A stretch of 5,430 nt of DNA from a bacterium. GTDB taxonomy: Bacteria; SZUA-79; Acidulodesulfobacterales; Acidulodesulfobacteraceae. Location of the stretch: contig JAJYZM010000085.1 in the NCBI GenBank assembly GCA_021799935.1, forward strand, positions 1 to 5,430, in the 5' to 3' direction. The notes under the pieces are model-generated. The model saw nothing but the letters and a program-made list of their open reading frames with translations, was not told the origin of the DNA and did no database searches. Positions 1 through 5,430 of this stretch are shown here, one piece after another (the first letter of the stretch is position 1; every line of letters begins with the position of its first letter). The position numbers were made by a program, and so were the translations under genes.

Positions 1-1
1 A

Positions 2-193
2 TTTATAATATCTTCTTCTTTAATTATTTCCGGCGCATTTTCAAATCTTTTAAGCAGGATTTTTCAGAGATACGTGGTGGATTTCCTGGATTTTCACATT
101 TACGGCTACCACTGGCCGAGTTTTAATTTAGCGGATAGTTCCGTGGTCGTAGGAACTATACTGCTTTTTATATCGGTCATAAAATATATTTAA
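2..193 (+). CDS. lspA: Lipoprotein signal peptidase (signal peptidase II), C-terminal part only
   Basis: The enzyme is an inner-membrane aspartyl protease that cuts the signal peptide from prolipoproteins just before the lipidated Cys. Only the last 63 residues are visible, since the gene enters from the left edge; the frame stays open to TAA at 191-193. They contain YVVDF (Asp27 of the visible part) and WPSFNLADSS (Asn42, Asp45). The two Asp residues match the catalytic dyad of the family (Asp124/Asp143 in Pseudomonas aeruginosa numbering), and spacing and surrounding residues agree. A last hydrophobic helix follows (about residues 46-61), then a very short tail. The block that is normally GGAxGNxxDR reads SGAFSNLLSR here: Asn15 and Arg19 are kept, but the conserved Gly is Ser14 and the conserved Asp is Ser18. 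The gene lies 25 nt upstream of leuS on the same strand, so the two are probably co-transcribed. Family assignment is firm; full activity is less certain because of the substitutions. Confidence 0.9.
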   Translation, partial: FIISSSLIISGAFSNLLSRIFQRYVVDFLDFHIYGYHWPSFNLADSSVVVGTILLFISVIKYI

Positions 194-218
194 AATTTAG
201 AATATTAATTTAATTTAA

Positions 219-2774
219 ATGAAATTTTCGGCAGATAAAAATTACGATTTTAATAGCATAGAAAGCAAATGGCAGTCTTTCTGGGAAAAGGAAAATACTT
301 TTGCCGCAAAGAACTCCGCAGGCGATAAACCTAAATTTTACAGTTTAGAAATGTTTCCATATCCTTCTGGGAGAATTCATATGGGACATGTAAGAAACTA
401 TGCCATAGGGGATGCCGTTGCCCGCTTCAAGAGATTAAAAGGTTTTAACGTGCTTCACCCTATAGGATTCGACAGCTTCGGACTTCCCGCAGAAAACGCC
501 GCTATAAAAAATAAAACCAACCCCGCTCTCTGGACCAAAAATAACATAGATTATATGATAGGACAGTTGAAAGAGCTTGGGTTTTCATACGACTGGAACA
601 GGCTAGTGATAACTTCGGACCCGGAATATTATAAGTGGGAGCAGTTATTTTTTCTGCAGATGTTTAAAAAAGGTCTGGCTTATAAAAAGATTTCCAACGT
701 CAACTGGTGCGATTCCTGCAATACTACTCTTGCCAACGAACAGGTGGAAGACGGCAGATGCTGGAGATGCGGCAGTAACGTGAATATAAAAAATATGGAG
801 CAGTGGTTTTTTAAAATAACCGCTTATGCCGAAGAACTGCTTGACGATTTAGACGGCTTGGCCGGCTGGCCGGACAAAGTCAAAACTATGCAAAGGAACT
901 GGATTGGAAAGAGCTCCGGCTTAACCGTCGATTTTAAGATAGTCGATTCGTACGAAAATAGTGGAGACGAAAATTGTATAGAAATATTTACTACCCGTCC
1001 GGATACTATATTCGGTGCTACTTTTATTGCAATGTCGCCGTTTCATCCGCTTGCAAAAAAATTAATTAAAACTGCCGAAAAGACAGCCGAACTGGAAAGA
1101 ATCACCCGTAATTCGTTAATATCTAAGGATGTTGCCGAAAAAGAAGGTTTTTTTACCGGTTCTTATGCCGTAAATCCTTTTAACGGAAAAAAAATACCGG
1201 TATATGTCGCAAACTTTGTTTTAATGGATTACGGAACTGGCGCCATAATGTCGGTTCCGGCTCACGACGCCCGCGATTACGAATTTGCCGAAAAATACGG
1301 AATTGAAATAATCAGGGTAATTAAACCCGCGGCACTGCAGGAAGGAAATAAAAGCGAAAATGCCGAAGAATCGGAAGGACTGCCTTTTACCGCCCATGGA
1401 ACGCTTATTAACTCGGGTGAGTTTGAAGGACTTTTTTCGGAAGAAGCAAAAGAAAAAATTTCCGCATACGCCGAAAAAGAGGGGTTCGGCAGGAAAATTA
1501 TTAATTACAGGCTGAGGGACTGGGGAATATCTAGGCAGAGATACTGGGGCTGCCCTATACCTATCGTATATTGCGAAAAATGCGGAACAGTGCCTTTAAA
1601 CGAGAGCGACCTGCCTTTAGTGCTTCCGGGAGACGCCGCGTTTACCGGTGAAGGAGTTTCGCCCTTAAAAAAGCTTGAATCGTTCGTAAACGTAAAATGC
1701 CCTAAATGCGGCGGCGATGCGAAGCGCGAAACGGATACGATGGATACTTTCGTGGAATCTTCATGGTATTTTTTAAGATATACACTTTTGGACAGGAAAG
1801 AAGAAGTTCCTTTCAAAGATGAGGATACGGCTTACTGGCTGCCCGTTGACCAGTACATAGGCGGAGTCGAGCATGCAGTAATGCATCTTTTATATTCAAG
1901 ATTTTTCGTCAAAGTCTTAAGGGATTTAAAGTATTTTAAATTTAACGAGCCCTTTAAAAATCTTCTAACGCAGGGAATGGTTGTAAAAAACGGCGCAAAG
2001 ATGTCGAAATCCAAAGGCAATGTAGTTGACCCCGACGGTCTTATTAAAAAATTCGGAGCCGATACCGTAAGACTGTTCGTTCTTTTTGCCGCTCCGCCAG
2101 AAAAAGACCTTGAATGGAACGATTCCGGAGTAGAAGGGGCTTTCAGATTTATTAACAGGTTTTATAGAACGGTAATTGCGGGGTCGGAAATCCTTAAGGA
2201 TTTGGAAGGCAATTCCGAACCTTTTATTTATAAAACTTTAACAAACGATATAAATCAAAATATTAAAGAAATTATTTATAAATTAAGCAGGATAATCGAG
2301 AAAACGGAAATAGAAATGGATGGGCGATATCATTTTAATACCGTCATAAGTTCTTCTATGGAGTTAATTAACGAATTTAACGACTTTATAACCGGCGAAG
2401 CCTTTAAAAAAGATGTTATGAGCAAAGCCGATAAATATTTGCTTAAATATTTTTTAAACTCAGTTATTTTAATACTGTATCCCTTTATTCCTCATGTCTG
2501 CTCCGAAGCATTCGAAATATTAAATATTTCTTTTATAGAAAACGCGCCTTGGCCTGAAAAAATAGATACCGGTTATGTCCGGGAAAATTGCAATATAGCC
2601 GTGCAGATAAACGGAAAAATGCGCGACCTTATAGTTGCGGATATAAATTCGGATGAGTCGGCAGTACTTAAGATTGCTTTGGAAAGCGTCAAAATTGCGA
2701 AATACGTCGGAGATAAAAGCCTCATTAAAAAAACTATATACGTAAAAAACAAGCTTTTGAGTATAATAATATGA
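219..2774 (+). CDS. leuS: Leucyl-tRNA synthetase (class I, bacterial type)
   Basis: This cytoplasmic enzyme charges tRNA-Leu with leucine using ATP and removes mischarged amino acids. At 851 residues the protein is close to the usual bacterial length and looks complete. Class I signatures are intact: [11 protein letters not shown] with HMGH at 54-57, and KMSKS at 594-598. Two Cys pairs at 164/167 and 181/184 form the first zinc module; a second set sits at 452/455 and 494/497. The editing (CP1) domain covers roughly 235-420, with the Thr-rich motif TTRPDT at 258-263 and the VPAHD motif whose Asp350 matches the editing Asp of the family. The anticodon-binding helical domain covers about 640-775. 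The small C-terminal domain includes AVQINGKMR at 794-802 and ends in a short hydrophobic tail. The ATG at 219 gives the conserved N-terminus ([11 protein letters not shown]), but the AT-only spacer before it has no visible Shine-Dalgarno sequence. The last codons overlap lptE. A short acidic stretch at about 375-386 in the editing domain is probably a loop insertion. Confidence 0.98.
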   Translation: MKFSADKNYDFNSIESKWQSFWEKENTFAAKNSAGDKPKFYSLEMFPYPSGRIHMGHVRNYAIGDAVARFKRLKGFNVLHPIGFDSFGLPAENAAIKNKTNPALWTKNNIDYMIGQLKELGFSYDWNRLVITSDPEYYKWEQLFFLQMFKKGLAYKKISNVNWCDSCNTTLANEQVEDGRCWRCGSNVNIKNMEQWFFKITAYAEELLDDLDGLAGWPDKVKTMQRNWIGKSSGLTVDFKIVDSYENSGDENCIEIFTTRPDTIFGATFIAMSPFHPLAKKLIKTAEKTAELERITRNSLISKDVAEKEGFFTGSYAVNPFNGKKIPVYVANFVLMDYGTGAIMSVPAHDARDYEFAEKYGIEIIRVIKPAALQEGNKSENAEESEGLPFTAHGTLINSGEFEGLFSEEAKEKISAYAEKEGFGRKIINYRLRDWGISRQRYWGCPIPIVYCEKCGTVPLNESDLPLVLPGDAAFTGEGVSPLKKLESFVNVKCPKCGGDAKRETDTMDTFVESSWYFLRYTLLDRKEEVPFKDEDTAYWLPVDQYIGGVEHAVMHLLYSRFFVKVLRDLKYFKFNEPFKNLLTQGMVVKNGAKMSKSKGNVVDPDGLIKKFGADTVRLFVLFAAPPEKDLEWNDSGVEGAFRFINRFYRTVIAGSEILKDLEGNSEPFIYKTLTNDINQNIKEIIYKLSRIIEKTEIEMDGRYHFNTVISSSMELINEFNDFITGEAFKKDVMSKADKYLLKYFLNSVILILYPFIPHVCSEAFEILNISFIENAPWPEKIDTGYVRENCNIAVQINGKMRDLIVADINSDESAVLKIALESVKIAKYVGDKSLIKKTIYVKNKLLSIII

Positions 2775-3310
2775 AAAATAAACTTATACTTTTTATTTTT
2801 ATTTTATTTACTGCTGGTTTTTCAACCTCCTGCGGGTTCAGGATTTTAAATGGAAAAGAAGGCTCCGTTAAGAAATATAACGATATCTCGCAGATATACA
2901 TAAAACCTTTTAAAAATTTAACCTATAAGAGCGGGGCGGGGGTATATTTTTCCAATAATATCGCAAATTATCTTAACGTTCAGTCCGATATGTTTACATC
3001 CAATAAAAACGACGCGCTTTACTATTTAACAGGGAAGATTACCTCTATTCAGAACAGCGTAATGTCTTATACCGGAGTTGCAGCAGCGGTGGATTACATG
3101 CTCACCGTAAAAGTGACGGTGAGCATGTACGGCACTAACGGTAAGATAATTTTTAGCAATGCAGGTTTTTCTTCGGGGGCAACATATTATAACTATATTA
3201 ATCCTCTTACTGCGCATAAACAGGAAAAAATGGCCATAGAAACGGCGTCTAAAAGAATAGCCAGAAAAATAGTAATATATATAGAAACTAAAAAATTAAC
3301 CTCGTATTAA
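2771..3310 (+). CDS. lptE: Probable LPS-assembly outer-membrane lipoprotein LptE
   Basis: LptE is the lipoprotein plug that partners the LptD barrel to place lipopolysaccharide in the outer leaflet of the outer membrane. The 179-residue product starts with a Lys-flanked hydrophobic signal (residues 1-17) and a lipobox-like S-T-S-C with the candidate lipidated Cys21, directly followed by GF, as in LptE proteins (CGFxL). The mature part follows the family pattern: a strand ending in PFKN (46-49), then an amphipathic helix (about 56-69), an ALYYLTGKI strand (82-90), a long strand pair around 105-130, and a C-terminal helix (about 150-170). The start overlaps the leuS stop as ATGA, which suggests translational coupling; only a weak GAG (2759-2761) could act as ribosome-binding site. 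Position directly after leuS, as in many proteobacteria, supports the assignment, since LptE sequences are poorly conserved. The -3 lipobox residue is Ser rather than the usual Leu. The coding sequence holds a perfect 14-bp inverted repeat at codons 109-120. Confidence 0.8.
   Translation: MKNKLILFIFILFTAGFSTSCGFRILNGKEGSVKKYNDISQIYIKPFKNLTYKSGAGVYFSNNIANYLNVQSDMFTSNKNDALYYLTGKITSIQNSVMSYTGVAAAVDYMLTVKVTVSMYGTNGKIIFSNAGFSSGATYYNYINPLTAHKQEKMAIETASKRIARKIVIYIETKKLTSY
3095..3129. repeat. Perfect 14-bp inverted repeat inside the lptE coding region
   Basis: TACATGCTCACCGT (3095-3108) and ACGGTGAGCATGTA (3116-3129) are exact reverse complements separated by the 7-nt loop AAAAGTG. Half of the pairs are G-C, so a stable mRNA or single-strand DNA hairpin is expected. 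It covers codons 109-120 of lptE and the peptide [12 protein letters not shown]. No T-run follows, so it is not a classical intrinsic terminator. Its role is unknown. Confidence 0.85.
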
Positions 3311-3870
3311 TTAATTACTCTTATTTTCTTATATATAATAAGAGTAATTTTGGCTAATAAATAGCCTAAAATGCCGCCCGCGATTACGTCTAAAGGATAA
3401 TGCTCTCCGTCGTAAACGCGGGAAAAGGCCACTGCAAACGCAAGAATATAAAATAATTTTTTGCGTTTCGGAAATATATAAGAAAGGGCTACGGCGAGCG
3501 AGAAAGCGGTTACGGAATGGCCTGAAGGAAAAGACCGTTCGGTCAGATGCCTCCCGAGCAGGTTTATATGCACGGCGCCCGTTTTTATCAGTTCATGGAG
3601 AGCTACGGCCGGTCTAGGCCTGTTTACGGCTCTTTTTATTATGATATCGAATATACCCGGGACGATTTGAGTTAAAAAAAGCAGAAGAAAAGATTCTTTA
3701 AATTTAGGACGATTATAAAAATAAACATAAACGAGAACCAGCCAGTAAGCAACCCAGCCGTTGCCCAGATATGTAACAGCTCTCATATTATCGTTCAATA
3801 AAGAAAAGTGAAAGTTGTCGTTTATCAACAAAAAAAGGGCGGTATCTAAACGGAGAATATAGGAAAGCAT
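3307..3870 (-). CDS. PAP2-family membrane phosphatase (undecaprenyl-diphosphatase / lipid phosphatase type)
   Basis: PAP2 (type 2 phosphatidic acid phosphatase) proteins are integral membrane enzymes that remove phosphate from lipid phosphates or pyrophosphates, usually on the periplasmic face. All three signature motifs are present in the 187-residue product. They are K-x6-RP (Lys79, Arg86-Pro87), PSGH (115-118, with the proton-donor His118), and SR-x5-H-x3-D (Ser150, Arg151, nucleophile His157, Asp161). Hydrophobic segments near 9-17, 38-52, 60-77, 119-133, 138-150 and 161-180 fit the usual six-helix fold, and the tail is basic. The N-terminal pattern LDTALFLLIN and the nearby TYLGNGW are typical of bacterial PgpB/BcrC-like members. 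The substrate cannot be read from sequence: an undecaprenyl pyrophosphate, phosphatidylglycerol-phosphate or lipid A phosphate is possible. The ATG at 3868-3870 is chosen because it precedes the conserved first helix; no Shine-Dalgarno is visible. The stop overlaps that of lptE by 4 nt in convergent orientation. Confidence 0.93.
   Translation of the reverse strand: MLSYILRLDTALFLLINDNFHFSLLNDNMRAVTYLGNGWVAYWLVLVYVYFYNRPKFKESFLLLFLTQIVPGIFDIIIKRAVNRPRPAVALHELIKTGAVHINLLGRHLTERSFPSGHSVTAFSLAVALSYIFPKRKKLFYILAFAVAFSRVYDGEHYPLDVIAGGILGYLLAKITLIIYKKIRVIN
3313..3349. terminator. Inverted repeat between convergent lptE and PAP2 genes, candidate bidirectional terminator
   Basis: AATTACTCTTATT (3313-3325) is perfectly complementary to AATAAGAGTAATT (3337-3349), giving a 13-bp stem with an 11-nt loop starting 2 nt after the lptE stop. 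On the plus strand the right arm runs into TTTT (3348-3351); on the minus strand the following bases are only A/T-rich. The stem has just two G-C pairs and the T-tract is short, so termination may be weak. For the PAP2 gene the hairpin lies within its last codons. Confidence 0.45.
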
Positions 3871-3882
3871 AAATTTTATGTT

Positions 3883-3910
3883 TTGATTTTATGGTTTATT
3901 AAGATATAAT
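3883..3910 (+). promoter_or_regulatory. Candidate sigma-70-type promoter for the nucleotidyltransferase fusion gene
   Basis: TTGATT (3883-3888) and a perfect TATAAT (3905-3910) are separated by 16 nt. Transcription would start near 3917 and leave a leader of about 70 nt before the ATG at 3989. The region is very AT-rich, so chance matches are common; the support is the exact -10 box and its position in a divergent intergenic region. Confidence 0.45.
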
Positions 3911-3937
3911 TTTAATAGAATAATTTGCTAAGTGCAA
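3909..3937 (-). promoter_or_regulatory. Candidate promoter for the PAP2 phosphatase gene
   Basis: On the minus strand, TTGCAC (3937-3932) and TAAAAT (3914-3909) are spaced by 17 nt and sit about 40 nt before the ATG at 3870. The -35 matches only three of six consensus positions. Its -10 box overlaps the -10 box of the candidate plus-strand promoter by two bases, so the two could compete for polymerase. Confidence 0.28.
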
Positions 3938-3973
3938 CAATAATTATGCTTATCGGCAATAAACAATAACAAA

Positions 3974-3979
3974 AAGGGG
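3974..3979 (+). promoter_or_regulatory. Shine-Dalgarno sequence of the nucleotidyltransferase fusion gene
   Basis: AAGGGG lies 9 nt before the ATG at 3989. It is the only clear purine-rich ribosome-binding site before a start codon in this window. It supports the ATG at 3989 rather than the in-frame ATG six codons in, which would remove the first strand of the nucleotide-binding fold. Confidence 0.65.
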
Positions 3980-3988
3980 CATTGAGAT

Positions 3989-5430
3989 ATGCAGGCGGTT
4001 ATAATGGCGGGGGGTTTCGGAACAAGGCTTAAGCCTTTAACTAATAACGCTCCGAAGCCAATGATACATATCGCAAACAAACCGATGATGGAGCATGTCG
4101 TTAATCTCCTTAAAACATACGGCATTAACGATTTAATTGTCCTGCTATACGTCCAACCCGAACTAATAAAAAATCATTTTAAAGATGGAGCCGATTTCGG
4201 CGTAAAGATAGAATACGTTCTTGCCGAGGAGGATTATGGGACGGCGGGGGCGGTAAAAAATGTTGAAAATATAATAAGAGAAGACGATTTTATCGTAATA
4301 AGCGCGGATATTATTACCGATATTAATTTAAGCAGGCCTATAGACTTTCATATAAGCAGAAAAAGCGAAGCCACGATAGTTCTTACGAGAGTCGAAAATC
4401 CCCTTCCTTTCGGAATAGTAATCACGGACAGCGAGGGCAGGATTACAAAGTTTCTTGAAAAACCGACATGGTCCGAAGTATTCAGCGATACCATAAATAC
4501 CGGAATTTATATTTTAAATAAGTCGGCATTAAAAATGATTCCCGAAAAAAGCGAGTTCGATTTTTCGAAAGACCTTTTTCCTTTACTTTTGAAAGAAAAT
4601 AAAAATCTTTTCGGACATATATCGTCGGGCTACTGGAAGGATGTAGGCACCCTTTCCGAATACAGGCGGAGCCAGTTGGAAATTATAGCCGGAAAGATAG
4701 ATTTGAATATCGAGGGAGAATACATTCCCGATAAAAATATAAAAATAGGCGCTAAGAGCATTATAGACATAAGCTGCGATGCCGAAAATTCCATATTCGG
4801 AAAAGACGTTCATATTCTTCAGAACTGTAAAATAAAAAATTGCGTTATAGGAGATAACTGCACTATAGGGGAAGCCACCCAGATAAGCGGTTCGGTTATA
4901 GGCAAGGGTTCGAAAATAGGCTCGAACTGCGATATACAGGAAGCCGTATTGGGATATAAAACGGCCGTGGGGAATAATGTTTTTATAGGCTCCGGCGCCG
5001 TTATATCCGACGTATGCCACATAGGCAACGGCGCCGTTATAAATCCTAACGTCAAAATATGGCCTTATAAAAATGTGGAAGACGGCGCTGTATTATCCGA
5101 AAGCCTAATATGGTCAGATAAATGGAGCGCTAAAATATTCGGACAATACGGTATAACCGCTCTCGCAAATTTAGAAGTTACCCCTGAGTTTGCGTCTAAA
5201 CTGGGAGCGGCATTCGGGGCGACGATAGGCAAAAACAGGACGATTTCCGTATCCCGCGACAGCCATAAAACCTCCCGTCTTTTTTCAAGGGCTATTATGT
5301 CCGGCGTTCTTTCGGTGGGCGTCAACGTCAACGATTTCAGCGATACCCCTATTTCTATAGTCCGGTATCAGGCGAAACAGTTCAAAAGTTCCGGCGGCAT
5401 ACACGTCAGGCAACATCCTTTCGATAAAAA
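3989..5430 (+). CDS. Sugar-nucleotide pyrophosphorylase / phosphohexomutase-like fusion (mannose-1-phosphate guanylyltransferase-like), C-terminus cut off by window
   Basis: The frame is open from the ATG at 3989 to the right edge (480 codons visible). Residues 1 to about 235 form an NDP-sugar pyrophosphorylase domain, which would join an NTP and a sugar-1-phosphate. It has the GGFGTRLKPLT loop (8-18), PKPM (22-25), the metal-site Asp107 in SADIITD, FLEKP (155-159), NTGIY (170-174) and GYWKDVGT (214-221). Residues about 248-375 are left-handed beta-helix hexapeptide repeats (for example VIGDNCTIGE, VFIGSGAVIS, HIGNGAVI). From about 380 the FGQYGITALANLEVTPEF segment and VSRDS (421-425) begin a phosphohexomutase domain. 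Family relatives are about 830 residues and are usually annotated as mannose-1-phosphate guanylyltransferase, with thin biochemical proof, so substrate is unsettled. The loop that normally carries the catalytic serine (TASHNP) reads GGIHVRQHP here (469-477). A good Shine-Dalgarno and a candidate promoter lie upstream. The likely role is supply of activated sugar for surface polysaccharide. Confidence 0.92.
   Translation, partial: MQAVIMAGGFGTRLKPLTNNAPKPMIHIANKPMMEHVVNLLKTYGINDLIVLLYVQPELIKNHFKDGADFGVKIEYVLAEEDYGTAGAVKNVENIIREDDFIVISADIITDINLSRPIDFHISRKSEATIVLTRVENPLPFGIVITDSEGRITKFLEKPTWSEVFSDTINTGIYILNKSALKMIPEKSEFDFSKDLFPLLLKENKNLFGHISSGYWKDVGTLSEYRRSQLEIIAGKIDLNIEGEYIPDKNIKIGAKSIIDISCDAENSIFGKDVHILQNCKIKNCVIGDNCTIGEATQISGSVIGKGSKIGSNCDIQEAVLGYKTAVGNNVFIGSGAVISDVCHIGNGAVINPNVKIWPYKNVEDGAVLSESLIWSDKWSAKIFGQYGITALANLEVTPEFASKLGAAFGATIGKNRTISVSRDSHKTSRLFSRAIMSGVLSVGVNVNDFSDTPISIVRYQAKQFKSSGGIHVRQHPFDK

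Noticed and set aside
193..235. A/T inverted repeat AAAATTT and AAATTTT around the leuS start
   Set aside because: Seven A-T-only pairs with a long loop are expected by chance in such sequence and would not form a stable structure.
1505..2020. Minus-strand open frames of 103 and 62 codons inside leuS
   Set aside because: They lie antisense to strongly conserved LeuRS domains, show no recognisable motifs, and have no ribosome-binding sites; they are shadows of leuS codon use.
3026..3217. Minus-strand open frame of 63 codons inside lptE
   Set aside because: It is short, without motifs, and antisense to a gene supported by signal peptide, lipobox and synteny.
3938..3969. Three CAATAA copies before the fusion gene (3938, 3957, 3964)
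   Set aside because: Spacing is irregular (19 and 7 nt) and the motif is A/T-rich in an A/T-rich leader; not enough for an operator call.
3928..4125. Minus-strand open frame of 65 codons across the divergent region and the start of the fusion gene
   Set aside because: It is antisense to the conserved nucleotide-binding loop of the fusion protein, and its composition reflects the reverse of that motif.
4993..5041. 13-bp direct repeat CGGCGCCGTTATA at 4993-5005 and 5029-5041
   Set aside because: The copies are 36 nt (12 residues) apart in the hexapeptide-repeat region and encode the same G-A-V-I coil motif, so the protein repeat explains them.
4583..5331. Several minus-strand open frames of 78-145 codons inside the fusion gene
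   Set aside because: The plus strand encodes an unbroken, motif-rich protein over this whole stretch; the antisense frames have no family resemblance.
1..5430. CRISPR array, tRNA or rRNA gene, insertion sequence, toxin-antitoxin or phage genes
   Set aside because: No regularly spaced repeats, cloverleaf-like segments, transposase motifs or small paired genes were seen; the genes present are housekeeping or envelope genes with similar codon use.

Overview
The window looks like a chromosomal segment of an AT-rich, Gram-negative (two-membrane) bacterium. It encodes a lipoprotein signal peptidase, an LptE-type LPS-assembly lipoprotein, a bacterial-type leucyl-tRNA synthetase and sugar-nucleotide machinery. 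ATA is used heavily for Ile, and A/T-rich spacers mostly lack Shine-Dalgarno sequences. The order lspA-leuS-lptE and the nucleotidyltransferase/sugar-phosphate-mutase fusion would fit a deltaproteobacterium-like lineage. That placement is an inference from gene content and general knowledge, not a measurement.

Layout. Positions 2-193 (+) hold the C-terminal 63 residues of LspA, which enters from the left edge. After a 25-nt spacer comes a complete leuS (219-2774, +). Its stop overlaps the start of lptE (2771-3310, +) in an ATGA junction. These three genes read as one transcription unit. On the opposite strand, a complete PAP2-family membrane phosphatase gene (3307-3870, -) converges on lptE and overlaps its stop codon by 4 nt. 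A hairpin just past the lptE stop could end transcription in both directions. A 118-nt AT-rich divergent intergenic region (3871-3988) carries plausible promoters for both flanking genes. From 3989 to the right edge runs an open, incomplete gene for a large fusion protein: a nucleotidyltransferase, a left-handed beta-helix, and the start of a phosphohexomutase domain.

How the genes fit together. Apart from leuS, everything concerns the cell envelope. LspA matures lipoproteins, and LptE is itself a predicted lipoprotein and so a likely LspA substrate; it helps insert LPS into the outer membrane. PAP2 enzymes dephosphorylate lipid (pyro)phosphates such as undecaprenyl carriers. The fusion protein probably makes or senses an NDP-sugar for surface polysaccharide.

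I found no RNA genes, CRISPR array, insertion sequence or defence system, and no clear evidence of a wholly new system. The points most worth a second look are a perfect 14-bp inverted repeat inside lptE, a substituted conserved Asp in LspA, and the lack of the canonical catalytic-serine motif at the visible edge of the fused mutase domain.
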